Origin: Gemmatimonadota bacterium
GTDB taxonomy: Bacteria > Gemmatimonadota > Gemmatimonadetes > Palauibacterales > Palauibacteraceae
Assembly: GCA_029262175.1 (NCBI GenBank)
Contig: JAJCZV010000022.1
Coordinates: 1-64,000 of the forward strand
Reading direction: 5' to 3'
DNA length: 64,000 bases
Positions 46,406 through 55,550 of this stretch are shown piece by piece (position 1 is the first letter of the stretch; each line of letters opens with the position of its first letter). The notes under the pieces were generated by a model, which ran no database searches, was not told the DNA's origin, and worked only from the letters and a program-made list of their open reading frames with translations. Both the position numbers and the translations under genes were made by a program.

Positions 46406-46759
46406 ATGCCTACGTATGAGTATCGATGTCGAGCTTGCGACCACGAGTTCGAGAGATTCCAGAAGATGTCGGATTCGCCGGTGCGGACCTGCCCATCCTG
46501 CAAGAAACGCCGAGTGCAGAGGCTGATCTCGACCGGTGGAGGTATCGTCTTCAAGGGGACGGGTTTCTACGCCACGGACTACCGAAACGAGAGTCCCGCA
46601 GACGCCAAGGCCCGATCGCGGTCCGAGAAGAAAAACTCGGGCGACTCGAGCGAATCTGATTCCAAGAAGAAGAGCGAGTCGACGAAGAGCGAATCGAACA
46701 AGAACGAGTCGAAGAAGAACGAGTCGAAACAAAGCACTAAGAAAGACTCCGACTCTTGA
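46406..46759 (+). CDS. FmdB-family zinc-ribbon protein
   Basis: A 117-residue protein. The N-terminal 42 residues form the FmdB regulatory ribbon: PTYEYRCRACDHEFE with CxxC, then TCPSCKKRRVQRLIS with a second CxxC, and the FKGTGFYATDYR motif. The rest is a low-complexity tail of Lys-Ser-Glu repeats (SESNKNESKKNESK) from near-identical repeated codons. Family members are small zinc-binding proteins of unclear function. ATG 46406 is 14 bases after the mutase stop. argS overlaps its stop. Confidence 0.9.
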   Translation: MPTYEYRCRACDHEFERFQKMSDSPVRTCPSCKKRRVQRLISTGGGIVFKGTGFYATDYRNESPADAKARSRSEKKNSGDSSESDSKKKSESTKSESNKNESKKNESKQSTKKDSDS

Positions 46760-48444
46760 GCGATGACGCAGCGCTGCAGGCCCTTTCAAACGCACTTCAA
46801 GAGGCGCTCCGAAAGGTCGGAGCTCCACCTACGTTCGAGCCCGAGTTGTCGCGTCCGCGCGATCCCGCGCACGGAGACTGGGCTTCGAATGCTGCCCTCG
46901 TGCTGGCCAAGCAACTCGGCGAAGCCCCGAGAGGGATCGCCGAACGCGTGACGGAGCAGCTCGATGCCTCCGCGGCAGGCGTGACCAGCGTAGAAGTCGC
47001 GGGTCCGGGCTTCTTGAACTTTCGCCTCGCCGACGCCTCGATTTGGCCCCGCGTCGCGATGATCCTCGCGCGCGATCGCGCCTGGGGCCGGACGGTCGCC
47101 GCCCCGGCGCGGCGGGTCAACGTCGAGTTCGTATCGGCGAATCCGACCGGCCCGCTTCACGTCGCACACGGAAGAGGCGCGGCCATTGGCGATGCGGTCG
47201 CCTCGCTCCTGGAGTGGTCAGGCGAAGAGGTTACGCGTGAGTTCTACGTGAACGACGCCGGACGTCAGATCCGTCTTCTCGCCGAGTCGGTCGAGGCCCG
47301 CTTCGATGAATCGCGCGGTCGCGTATCTGAGATCCCGGAGGGGGGATATCACGGTGCGTACGTCATGGACGTCGCCCGCACCATCGCCGATGAGGAGGGC
47401 CCAGCCGAACTCGAAGCCATGGAGCCGACCGCTCGGCGCGCGCTCTTCGAGGCGAAGGCGGTGTCGATGCTCCGCGACGGGCAAGCGGCCGATCTGCTCG
47501 AGTTCGGTGTTGAAATGGACCTGTTCTTTTCGGAGAATTCGCTCTATCGGTCCGGGGCCATCGACAAGCTGCTGGCGCGCCTCGACGGTCTTGGGCTCCT
47601 CTATGAAGAGGGTGGGGCGACCTGGTTGCGGACCTCTACGTACGGCGACGAAAAAGACCGCGTCCTGATCAAGGGTGACGGATCTTACACATACTTTCTC
47701 CCCGATTTGGCGTATCACTTGGATAAGGCGGAGCGAGGGTTCGAGCTTACGATCGACGTGTGGGGCGCGGACCATCAGGGCCATGAGAAACGCATGTTGG
47801 CCGCGCTCGAAGGGCTCGAGCACCCGGACTTGCTGGAGGTCTTGATTATTCAGCTCGTCACCGTGATGCAAGGCGGCGAGGAAGCGCGCATGAGCAAGCG
47901 CGCCGGCAACTTCGTCAGTCTGCGTGAGCTGGTAGACAAGACGGGCTCTGACGTCGCGCGATACTTCTTTCTGATGCGACGGGCCGAAGTCCACCTCAAT
48001 TTCGATCTCGATCTCGCCCTGGATACCTCCGAGGCGAACCCCGTGTATAAGGTGCAGTACGCGCACGCTCGGGTTTGCAGCGTGTTCACCAAGGGAGCCG
48101 TCGCAGCCGATGAGATGGAGGCCACCGTCGATGGGCTGGACCGATTGGACGGCGAGGCGGAGCGTGACGTGGCGCTTGCGGTCCTGCGGTTCCCCGAGGT
48201 CATGGAGACCGCGGCACGGGCCCGTGCGCCCCACTCCGTTTGCGCGTACCTGGAAGACTTGGCTGGTCTGTTGAACTCCTGGTACCATCGCGGCAACCTC
48301 GACCCCGAGGAACGCATGCTGGCGGAGGGCGCAAAGCGGGAAGGGCGATTGAAGCTCGCCCGCGCAGTTCAGATCACCTTGCGTAATGGATTGGCGGCGC
48401 TTGGATTGTCGGCGCCTCAGACGCTGACTCGAGAGGGAGCGTAG
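46756..48444 (+). CDS. argS: arginyl-tRNA synthetase
   Basis: A 562-residue class I enzyme. It has the ArgS N-terminal additional domain (about 1-85), the HIGH-type motif in SANPTGPLHVAHGRGAAIGD (about residue 130), YVNDAGRQIRLLAESVEAR, WGADHQGHEKRMLAAL, a KMSKS-like RMSKRAGNFVSL, and a C-terminal DALR anticodon-binding domain (VQYAHARVCSVF). ArgS needs tRNA for activation in the family. The TTG at 46756 overlaps the fmdB stop (TTGA). A kinase gene begins 2 bases after its stop. Confidence 0.96.
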   Translation: MSDDAALQALSNALQEALRKVGAPPTFEPELSRPRDPAHGDWASNAALVLAKQLGEAPRGIAERVTEQLDASAAGVTSVEVAGPGFLNFRLADASIWPRVAMILARDRAWGRTVAAPARRVNVEFVSANPTGPLHVAHGRGAAIGDAVASLLEWSGEEVTREFYVNDAGRQIRLLAESVEARFDESRGRVSEIPEGGYHGAYVMDVARTIADEEGPAELEAMEPTARRALFEAKAVSMLRDGQAADLLEFGVEMDLFFSENSLYRSGAIDKLLARLDGLGLLYEEGGATWLRTSTYGDEKDRVLIKGDGSYTYFLPDLAYHLDKAERGFELTIDVWGADHQGHEKRMLAALEGLEHPDLLEVLIIQLVTVMQGGEEARMSKRAGNFVSLRELVDKTGSDVARYFFLMRRAEVHLNFDLDLALDTSEANPVYKVQYAHARVCSVFTKGAVAADEMEATVDGLDRLDGEAERDVALAVLRFPEVMETAARARAPHSVCAYLEDLAGLLNSWYHRGNLDPEERMLAEGAKREGRLKLARAVQITLRNGLAALGLSAPQTLTREGA

Positions 48445-48446
48445 GC

Positions 48447-49382
48447 GTGGCAGACGGTTCGATCTTGGTCGTGGGTAGCGTAGCGCTCGACGAAATCTCG
48501 ACGCCTTTTGGTCGCGCCGATGAGATCATCGGGGGAGCCGCCGTCTATTTTTCTGCCGCGGCTTCGCTGTTCGCGCCGGTTCAACTCGTCGGTGTCGTCG
48601 GAGACGAATACCCCCTGAGCGATCTCGACTTCTTGAAGGCGCGAGGCGTCGACCTGGCTGGTCTCGAACAACGACCGGGGCGGAGCTTTCGCTGGGGCGG
48701 CACGTATCACAACGACATGAACACGCGCGACACGACGCATACCGAGCTCGGGGTGTTCGCGGAGTTTCGACCGACGCTTCCCGAAACCTTTCGGGCGGCA
48801 AAGTGGGTCTTTCTCGGGAACATCGACCCTGAGCTCCAGCTCAGCGTCCTCGATCAAGTCGAGGGTCCGGAACTTACCGCGTGTGACACCATGAATTATT
48901 GGATCGACGGTGCACACGACGCGCTGATGAAAGTCATCGCGCGGATCGACATGATCACGCTCAACGATGAGGAGGCCCGTCAACTCTCCGGCCACGCAAA
49001 TCTCACTCGGGCGGGGCGCTGGATACAGGCAAAAGGTCCGCGTCATGTCGTGATCAAGAAAGGGGAACACGGCGCGATGTTGTTCTCGGACGACCACGTG
49101 TTTTTTGCCCCAGGTTATCCGCTCGAGGACGTGGTCGATCCGACGGGCGCGGGGGACGCGTTTGCCGGCGGTCTGTTCGGTTACCTGGCGCGCAGCGGCG
49201 CGGCCGCTGTCGACGACCTTCGTCGCGCCGTGGTCTACGGTTGTGCGCTAGGTTCGTTTTCGTGCGAAGCGTTTGGGCCCGAGCGGATGGTAGACCTCAC
49301 GAGCGATGAGGTGGAGGATCGGGTTCGATCCTTCCGCCGACTCACGAGGTTCACCACGGCGATTGATTTGGCGAGCGCATGA
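48447..49382 (+). CDS. PfkB-family carbohydrate/nucleoside kinase
   Basis: A 311-residue ribokinase-fold kinase. The N-terminal GSVALDEISTPFGRADEIIGG, sugar loop AAVYFSAAASLFAPVQLVG and C-terminal catalytic signature DPTGAGDAFAGGLFGYLA (with catalytic Asp) are typical. Substrate is not determined; ribokinase, adenosine kinase and other nucleoside kinases share these features. The start is GTG 48447. It lies between argS and purM, whose ATG overlaps its stop, which makes a nucleoside or purine-salvage role plausible but unproved. Confidence 0.9.
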   Translation: MADGSILVVGSVALDEISTPFGRADEIIGGAAVYFSAAASLFAPVQLVGVVGDEYPLSDLDFLKARGVDLAGLEQRPGRSFRWGGTYHNDMNTRDTTHTELGVFAEFRPTLPETFRAAKWVFLGNIDPELQLSVLDQVEGPELTACDTMNYWIDGAHDALMKVIARIDMITLNDEEARQLSGHANLTRAGRWIQAKGPRHVVIKKGEHGAMLFSDDHVFFAPGYPLEDVVDPTGAGDAFAGGLFGYLARSGAAAVDDLRRAVVYGCALGSFSCEAFGPERMVDLTSDEVEDRVRSFRRLTRFTTAIDLASA

Positions 49383-50404
49383 CCGGTGGTTTGACGTATC
49401 GAGATTCTGGGGTCGACCTGGACGCGGCGCGCGAGACGAAAGCCCGGCTGGCGGCCTTGGTCAGCGGGACTCGGACGGACGCGGTGTCGTCCGACTTCGG
49501 GTCGTTTGGCGGTCGATTTCGCGCGACCGCCGGGCGCGAGTTGGTCGCGAGCGCCGATGGGGTTGGGACCAAACTCAAGGTCGCCTTCCTAGCCGACAGG
49601 CACGACACGGTCGGGGCCGACCTGGTCAACCACTGCGTCAACGACATTCTGGTCGAGGGGGCGACGCCACTGATCTTCATGGATTATGTGGCATGCGGGA
49701 CCTTGGACCCCGATACCGTCATCGAAGTCGTGGGCGGGCTCTCGGAGGCTTGCAAGAGCAACGGGTGCGCGCTGCTCGGCGGAGAAACCGCGGAGATGCC
49801 CGACTTCTATGCGCCGGGCGAGTACGACTTGGCCGGGTTCGTGGTCGGCGAGGTGGCCTATCCCACGGTGGGGGAACGCGGGTTCCTTCCGGGGGATCGA
49901 CTCATTGGATTGGCCTCGAGCGGGTTTCACACCAACGGATACAGTTTCCTCCGTGAGCTCTTTTTTAATCGGCTGGGCCTTGCGGTGACGGACGACTTTC
50001 CTGGGCTGCAAGCCTCCGTTGCGGACGTCCTGCTGCGCCCCCATCGGGCCTACCTGCCGTCGCTCGCGTCGAGCCTTGAAGCGGAGCGGATCCAAGGCCT
50101 CGCGCACATCACCGGCGGGGGGATCCCCGGTAATTTGGATCGGGTGTTGAGCCCGACTGTCGATGCCGTTGTGCGGGTCGACGCCTGGGAGCTGCCGACG
50201 GAGTTCTCCGTGGTGGCTAGAGAGAGCGCTGCGGATCCGGCCGAACTGTTCCAAACCTTCAATATGGGTGTCGGAATGATCGCCATCGTGCGCCCGGACG
50301 AGGCACAGACCGTGATCGATGAGGTGGTCGCATCCGGGTGTGACGCGTTCGACTGCGGGGAACTCGTAGTCGGCAACGGCCAGGTCAGGTTGGAGGGCTT
50401 ATGA
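49379..50404 (+). CDS. purM: phosphoribosylformylglycinamidine cyclo-ligase (AIR synthetase)
   Basis: A 341-residue ATP-dependent enzyme that closes the imidazole ring in purine synthesis. It shows LTYRDSGVDLDAARET, ASADGVGTKLKVAF, NHCVNDILVEGATPL, LGGETAEMPDFY and HITGGGIPGNLDRVL, all canonical. Length is normal. It is coupled on both sides (ATGA with the kinase gene and with ribD), so purine and riboflavin genes share a transcript here; GTP is the riboflavin precursor, which may explain the grouping. Confidence 0.96.
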   Translation: MTGGLTYRDSGVDLDAARETKARLAALVSGTRTDAVSSDFGSFGGRFRATAGRELVASADGVGTKLKVAFLADRHDTVGADLVNHCVNDILVEGATPLIFMDYVACGTLDPDTVIEVVGGLSEACKSNGCALLGGETAEMPDFYAPGEYDLAGFVVGEVAYPTVGERGFLPGDRLIGLASSGFHTNGYSFLRELFFNRLGLAVTDDFPGLQASVADVLLRPHRAYLPSLASSLEAERIQGLAHITGGGIPGNLDRVLSPTVDAVVRVDAWELPTEFSVVARESAADPAELFQTFNMGVGMIAIVRPDEAQTVIDEVVASGCDAFDCGELVVGNGQVRLEGL

Positions 50405-51561
50405 CGCCATCCGGATCCGATCCCATCGCGGGAGCACCCCCTAGCCGGACTGAGGACCCCCGGCACATGCGCGAGGCCATCGCGCTCGCCAATAAGGGCG
50501 CGGGTCGCGTCTCCCCGAATCCACTCGTCGGTGCCGTCGTGGCGCGAGGCGATGAGGTGCTAGGCTTGGGCTGGCACGCCGAGTTCGGGGCCGATCACGC
50601 GGAAGTCGTGGCGCTTCGGGAAGCCGGGGACCGGGCCAAAGGCGCGACCTTATACGTCACGCTCGAGCCGTGTCGACACACCGGAAAGACGCCGCCATGT
50701 ACGGAAGCGATTCTACGGGCGGGCGTTCGTCGTGTGGTCATCGCCTGTCGCGATCCGAATCCGCTGGCGGCGAGCGGAGCCGAGGCGCTACGCGAGGCAG
50801 GGCTCGATGTGGAGATCGGCCTCGAGGGGACGGCCGCGCGGAGGATGAATGCACCGTTCTTATGGTTCCACTCGCGTGGGTTCCCGTTCGCTTCGCTCAA
50901 GCTAGCCCTGTCCCTAGACGCGAAGCTTGGGGCGACCAGCACGCGCACCCCCGTGACGGGGCCGCGTGCGTTGGAGGAGGTGCACCGGCTTCGCGCGTCA
51001 CACGACGCAATTTTGATCGGGCGCAATACGGCTCAGATCGACGATCCGCTTCTGACGGCTCGCGGCGAGGACGCACCGCGCATTCCTCCCATTCGGGTGG
51101 TGCTCGACAGCGAACTTCAGTTGGGTGTCGACACTCAGCTCGTGCGTACGATCGATCAGGCCCCCGTGTGGGTTGTGGGGGACCCAGACCGGGCCGAGTA
51201 TGGCGAGCGTTCCAAGGCCCTCGAGGATGCGGGCGTGGTCGTGATCGGGGTGTCTCGAGCGGCGCCGCCGCATCGTCGGGTCGAGGCAATCTGGCGTGAA
51301 CTCGGGGATCGGGACGTGCTGTCGGTACTCGTCGAGGGGGGCGGTCAAGTGGCTTCGACGTTGCTTGGCGACGGGCGAATCCAGCGCATCCATGCGTTTA
51401 TTGCCCCGATCTTCTTTGGGTCAGAAGGGGTCGAGGCGTTTCCCGATCTCGTTTCTTCGAAGCCGGGAGATTGGAAGCCAGTCAAGCGCGAATCGTTGGG
51501 GCCTGATACGCGCATCGTGTTTGAGCACCGAGTACTCGATGAAACACTCGGGGATCTGTAG
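50401..51561 (+). CDS. ribD: bifunctional riboflavin deaminase-reductase
   Basis: A 386-residue enzyme for the second and third steps of riboflavin synthesis. Residues about 20-165 are the deaminase: GRVSPNPLVGAVV, zinc site HAEFGADHAEVVAL and CRHTGKTPPCTEAIL. Residues about 165-380 are the NADPH reductase: ASLKLALSLDAKLGA, DAILIGRNTAQIDDPLLTAR and LVEGGGQVASTLL. It opens the rib cluster. I searched upstream for an FMN riboswitch and saw none; ribD is coupled to purM instead. Confidence 0.96.
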   Translation: MTPSGSDPIAGAPPSRTEDPRHMREAIALANKGAGRVSPNPLVGAVVARGDEVLGLGWHAEFGADHAEVVALREAGDRAKGATLYVTLEPCRHTGKTPPCTEAILRAGVRRVVIACRDPNPLAASGAEALREAGLDVEIGLEGTAARRMNAPFLWFHSRGFPFASLKLALSLDAKLGATSTRTPVTGPRALEEVHRLRASHDAILIGRNTAQIDDPLLTARGEDAPRIPPIRVVLDSELQLGVDTQLVRTIDQAPVWVVGDPDRAEYGERSKALEDAGVVVIGVSRAAPPHRRVEAIWRELGDRDVLSVLVEGGGQVASTLLGDGRIQRIHAFIAPIFFGSEGVEAFPDLVSSKPGDWKPVKRESLGPDTRIVFEHRVLDETLGDL

Positions 51562-51567
51562 CGGCCC

Positions 51568-52176
51568 GTGTTCACTGGGATTGTTCGCGAGATCGGACGG
51601 ATCTCGGCTAGACGTGATGGGGACGAAGGCGTGTCCTTCACGATCGAAACGGACTCGATTTCCCAGGCGCTGAGTCTGGGGGACTCCGTTGCGGTATCTG
51701 GGACGTGTCTTACGGTCACGGAACTCGGTGAGGGGCAGTTTGGCGTCGATGCGGTCCCCGCCACGATCGACCGGACGACGCTTGGGTCGTGGGCCGTCGG
51801 GGACATGGTCAACCTCGAGCCAGCCCTTCAGGCGGGCGAACCGCTGGGTGGCCATTTGGTGCAGGGACACATTGACGCCGTAGGCCACGTAGTAGCGCTC
51901 GAGGCCAGACGAGAGACGGCGATTCTCGACGTCGAGCTGCCGGCCGAAGTGGCGGCGCTCACGGTATCTCAGGGATCTCTGACCATCGATGGCGTCAGTC
52001 TTACCGTGAACCGCTTGGAGGGTGCTGTCGCGCGATTCGCGATCATACCGTATACATGGTCCCACACCACGCTAAGGAGCTTGCGGGCCGGGGCCTCGGT
52101 AAACGTGGAAGCCGATATGATCGGGAAGTACGTGGCCCGCATGATCGGGCCTTATTCCAGACCGCCGAACCCATGA
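51568..52176 (+). CDS. ribE: riboflavin synthase alpha subunit
   Basis: A 202-residue trimeric enzyme that dismutates 6,7-dimethyl-8-ribityllumazine to riboflavin. Two lumazine-binding repeats are visible: FTGIVREIGRIS with SVAVSGTCLTV in the first and LGGHLVQGHIDAVGHV with DGVSLTVNRL in the second. GTG 51568 is the start, 6 bases after ribD. A 46-base gap separates it from ribBA. Confidence 0.95.
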   Translation: MFTGIVREIGRISARRDGDEGVSFTIETDSISQALSLGDSVAVSGTCLTVTELGEGQFGVDAVPATIDRTTLGSWAVGDMVNLEPALQAGEPLGGHLVQGHIDAVGHVVALEARRETAILDVELPAEVAALTVSQGSLTIDGVSLTVNRLEGAVARFAIIPYTWSHTTLRSLRAGASVNVEADMIGKYVARMIGPYSRPPNP

Positions 52177-52222
52177 GGTCGGGGTTTTCTCTGAAGACAA
52201 CGATACAGGACGATATAAGAGG

Positions 52223-53446
52223 ATGACGGACGCTCACCAGGACCCGGTAGGGAGCGCAATCGAGCGCATCAAGGCGGGAGGAATGGTCATCGTTGCAGAC
52301 GACGAAGACCGAGAGAACGAGGGCGATCTGGTTTGTGCCGCCGACCACATTACCCCTGAAACGATCAACTTCATGTGCACGCACGCGCGCGGGTTGATCT
52401 GTCTCACCCTGTCCGAAGACATCGCGGATCGACTGGATCTGCCGCTGATGACCAATGGCAAGCTCTCGGACGCAAACCAAACCGCGTTTACGGTTTCGAT
52501 CGACGCCCAGAATGAGTTCGGCGTTTCGACCGGGATCTCTGCGCCGGACCGGGCGCGCACCATTCTGGTCGCGGTCGACCCCAAGACGCGCCCGGAGGAT
52601 TTGATGCGTCCGGGTCATATTTTCCCACTCCGCGCAAAGCCGGGCGGCGTCTTGCAGCGCGTGGGGCAGACGGAGGCTTCGGTCGACTTGGCTCGTTTGG
52701 CAGGTCTCAAGCCGGCTGGCGTGATCTGCGAGATCCTAAAAGAGGATGGGACCATGGCGCGTCGTCCCGACCTCGAGCACTTCTCCGAGCAACATGACAT
52801 CCCGTTTATCACGGTTGCCCAGATCGTTTCGTATCGACTGCGCACCGAAAGTCTCGTGCACCGAATCGCCGAAGCCGAGTTGCCGACCCCTTGGGGGGAG
52901 TTCCGCATCATTGGGTATCGAAACGACGTCGATCAACGCGAACATGTGGCGCTGGTACGCGGTGACGTAAGTGGCAAGGAAGACGTGTTGGTCAGAGTCC
53001 ATTCGAAGTGCCTGACGGGAGACGTCTTTCACTCCGGCCGCTGCGATTGTGGCGGGCAGTTGGCGTCGGCCATGCAACAGGTCGTCGATGCGGAGTGCGG
53101 CGTGGTCGTCTATCTGGATCAAGAAGGTCGCGGCATCGGGCTCCTGAACAAACTGCGCGCCTACGAACTACAGGATCAAGGTCACGACACGGTCGAAGCG
53201 AACGAGGTCCTGGGCTTTCCACCGGACCTTCGCAACTATGGGATCGGTGCCCAAATTCTGCTCGATCTGGGGCTGGAGTCGATCCGCATCATGACGAACA
53301 ATCCCAAGAAGCTGGCTGGGCTGGAAGGCTTTGGTCTCCGCATTACGGATCGCATCCCGCTGCGGGTCGACTCGGACAACGACCGTCTCCGACCCTACAT
53401 GGAGACGAAGCGCGACAAGCTCGGGCATCTGATCGAGTCGTTGTGA
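52223..53446 (+). CDS. ribBA: bifunctional DHBP synthase / GTP cyclohydrolase II
   Basis: A 407-residue two-domain enzyme that supplies both precursors of riboflavin. The N-terminal half (about 1-200) has DDEDRENEGDLVCAAD, TPETINFMCTHARGL and RPGHIFPLRAKPGGVL, the 3,4-dihydroxybutanone-phosphate synthase motifs. The C-terminal half has HSKCLTGDVFHSGRCDCG (zinc cysteines), LDQEGRGIGLLNKLRAY and MTNNPKK of cyclohydrolase II. Both active sites look intact. Start at ATG 52223. Confidence 0.97.
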   Translation: MTDAHQDPVGSAIERIKAGGMVIVADDEDRENEGDLVCAADHITPETINFMCTHARGLICLTLSEDIADRLDLPLMTNGKLSDANQTAFTVSIDAQNEFGVSTGISAPDRARTILVAVDPKTRPEDLMRPGHIFPLRAKPGGVLQRVGQTEASVDLARLAGLKPAGVICEILKEDGTMARRPDLEHFSEQHDIPFITVAQIVSYRLRTESLVHRIAEAELPTPWGEFRIIGYRNDVDQREHVALVRGDVSGKEDVLVRVHSKCLTGDVFHSGRCDCGGQLASAMQQVVDAECGVVVYLDQEGRGIGLLNKLRAYELQDQGHDTVEANEVLGFPPDLRNYGIGAQILLDLGLESIRIMTNNPKKLAGLEGFGLRITDRIPLRVDSDNDRLRPYMETKRDKLGHLIESL

Positions 53447-53483
53447 ACTCGCGCCCGCCCGGCCGCGGGTGGGTCGCGGCGCC

Positions 53484-53951
53484 ATGACAGAGTTCAAGGG
53501 AAGCGGGTCCGGCGAAGGCCTGAGGATTTGTATCCTCATGAGCCGCTTCAATCTGATCGTCACGGACCGACTGCTCGACGGTGCGCGCCAGACGCTGCTC
53601 GAGCGGGGCGTGGCAGAGGACCGCCTTGATGTGATTTCGGTTCCCGGCGCGTGGGAGCTGCCCCCCGCAGCGCGTATAGCCAGTGGACGCGGGTACGATG
53701 CGATCGTTGCGCTGGGGTGCATCATCCGCGGAGAGACCGCGCACTTCGATCACGTCGGGCGTGCCGCGATCGACGGGCTCGCTCGAGTTCAGCTCCGGAG
53801 CGGCGTACCGATCGGACTTGGCATCTTGACTCCCGACGACATGACTCAGGCGATGGCGCGCGCGGGAGGCGAAGTGGGTCACGCCGGGGTACAGGCCGCG
53901 GAGGCCGCCCTGGAGATGGTCAACCTTCGGACCCTTTTGCGTGTGGACTGA
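53484..53951 (+). CDS. ribH: 6,7-dimethyl-8-ribityllumazine synthase
   Basis: A 155-residue enzyme that condenses DHBP with the pyrimidine from RibD. It shows ICILMSRFNLIVTDRLL, VPGAWELPPAARIA, and the catalytic GCIIRGETAHFDHV with its histidine, then IGLGILTPDDM and a C-terminal KAAEAAL-type helix (AGVQAAEAALEMV). ATG 53484 is preferred to the upstream in-frame start at 53469. nusB follows after 5 bases, the common ribH-nusB order. Confidence 0.95.
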   Translation: MTEFKGSGSGEGLRICILMSRFNLIVTDRLLDGARQTLLERGVAEDRLDVISVPGAWELPPAARIASGRGYDAIVALGCIIRGETAHFDHVGRAAIDGLARVQLRSGVPIGLGILTPDDMTQAMARAGGEVGHAGVQAAEAALEMVNLRTLLRVD

Positions 53952-53956
53952 ACGCG

Positions 53957-54376
53957 ATGCTCAACGCGCGCTCCCGGGCTCGAAGCTGGGCGCTCACACT
54001 TCTATATGGGTGGGAGTTGAACGACGACCTGTCTCCGACCGAGTTTGTGGAACGAGCTATGGAGCGCCGACGGATGTCTCCACGTTATCGACCCTACGTA
54101 GATCTACTGATCGAAGTGGTTGAGAAGCGTCGCCCCGAGATCGACGAGTTGATCTCGCGCTACGCATCGAATTGGCGCATCGAACGATTAGATGCCATCG
54201 ATCGCAACATTCTTCGCATCGGGATCGCCGAGTTGCGTTGGATCGATGATGTGCCGCCGAAAGTGGCGATCCACGAGGGGGTCAAACTGGCGACGAAATA
54301 CGGCGGAGAGGACAGTCCTGGTTTCGTCAACGGGGTGCTCGACGCGGTTTTTAAGGAGCCAGAGATCGAGGCGTGA
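53957..54376 (+). CDS. nusB: transcription antitermination factor NusB
   Basis: A 139-residue all-helical RNA-binding protein that joins NusE in rRNA antitermination. It starts with NARSRARSWALTLLYGWEL and carries the family segments NWRIERLDAIDRNILRIGIAE, PPKVAIHEGVKLATKYGGE and SPGFVNGVLDAVFK. ATG 53957 is chosen because the frame upstream lies in ribH. Its stop overlaps the next GTG (GTGA). Confidence 0.95.
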   Translation: MLNARSRARSWALTLLYGWELNDDLSPTEFVERAMERRRMSPRYRPYVDLLIEVVEKRRPEIDELISRYASNWRIERLDAIDRNILRIGIAELRWIDDVPPKVAIHEGVKLATKYGGEDSPGFVNGVLDAVFKEPEIEA

Positions 54377-55524
54377 CGGACGAGGTGGATGGGTCGCTCC
54401 GGATACTCCTCCTCAATTGGCAGGATCGAGAAAACCCGCAAGCGGGCGGCGCCGAGGTGCACCTCCACGAGATCTTTGGCCGCCTCGCGAGCCGCGGTCA
54501 CAGCATTCGCGCGGTCGTCAGCGGGTGGTCCGGCGCCAGCCGGAATGCGGAGCTCGACGGGCTGGCCGTGCGACGGGTCGGTGGCCGGTACAGCTACGCA
54601 TTGAGGGCGCCCGCAGTCGCACGGAAAATCGCGAAGACATGGCGGCCGCACGTTGTGGTCGAAGACATCAACAAGGTGCCGCTCTACGCGCCGCGCTGGA
54701 CCGATTCTCCGGTGGTGGCCCTGGTCCCTCACCTGTTTGGAACGACCGCGTTTCGCGAGGCCGGTCCCATCGTTGCCTCGGCGGTGTGGGTGGCAGAGCG
54801 CGGCATCCCAAGTGTGTATCGCCGATGCCCCTTTCAGGTGATCTCCAAGGGGACCGCGCTGGATCTCGTCGGTCGCGGCATCCCGGGCAATCAGGTCACG
54901 GTGATCCCTCCGGGGATCGATCACAAGCTCTTTCGCCCGGACACAACCGTCGAACGGCGTGTTGACCCCACGATCCTGTATGTCGGTCGCCTGAAACGAT
55001 ACAAAGGCATCGACATTCTGATACAAGCGCTGGCTCGACTACGTGACGACGGACTGGTGGCCACGCTGGTGATCGTAGGGCGCGGAGACGATCTGAGCCG
55101 GCTCCAGGGCGTCGCCAGATCTTTGAGAGTCTCGAGTCAGGTACGGTTCGTCGGGTACGTCGGAGAGTTGGAGAAGGTGAGATGGCTCCGGCAGGCTACC
55201 GTCGTCGCCTACCCATCGCCGAAGGAGGGGTGGGGGATCGCCAACGTGGAGGCTGCCGCCTGCGGTACGCCAGTGGTGGCGAGCGACTCTCCAGGGCTAC
55301 GCGAATCGGTTCACGCCGACGTGTCCGGTCTGCTGGTCGAACACACGGACGTCAATGCGTGGTGCAACGCGTTGCGACGAATTCTCTTGGACGAAGAGCT
55401 TCGAGAGCGCCTCGGTCAGGGCGGCGTGCAGCATGCCGAGAGATTCTCCTGGGACCGTGCGGCCAAGGAGACCGAGGCACACCTTGTGGAGGTGCTTGCC
55501 TCGCTTGGGAGGAAGTACGCATAG
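54373..55524 (+). CDS. GT4-family glycosyltransferase
   Basis: A 383-residue GT-B fold retaining glycosyltransferase. The N-terminal acceptor domain has NPQAGGAEVHLHEIFGRLAS; the donor domain begins near PTILYVGRLKRYKGIDILIQ and carries VRFVGYVGELEKV and the nucleotide-sugar motif KEGWGIANVEAAACGTPVVA. Acceptor and sugar are unknown; envelope or exopolysaccharide glycosylation is typical of such enzymes. The GTG at 54373 overlaps nusB. hprK follows with a gap of about 26 bases. Confidence 0.9.
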   Translation: MTDEVDGSLRILLLNWQDRENPQAGGAEVHLHEIFGRLASRGHSIRAVVSGWSGASRNAELDGLAVRRVGGRYSYALRAPAVARKIAKTWRPHVVVEDINKVPLYAPRWTDSPVVALVPHLFGTTAFREAGPIVASAVWVAERGIPSVYRRCPFQVISKGTALDLVGRGIPGNQVTVIPPGIDHKLFRPDTTVERRVDPTILYVGRLKRYKGIDILIQALARLRDDGLVATLVIVGRGDDLSRLQGVARSLRVSSQVRFVGYVGELEKVRWLRQATVVAYPSPKEGWGIANVEAAACGTPVVASDSPGLRESVHADVSGLLVEHTDVNAWCNALRRILLDEELRERLGQGGVQHAERFSWDRAAKETEAHLVEVLASLGRKYA

Positions 55525-55550
55525 GGATGCCGAAAGCGGAAACGGAGACA

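Noticed and set aside
46660..46745. Repeat array at the end of the fmdB gene
   Set aside because: It is in-frame Lys-Ser-Glu coding repetition, not an independent element.
50340..50460. FMN riboswitch before ribD
   Set aside because: ribD is coupled directly to purM and no FMN aptamer core is present.
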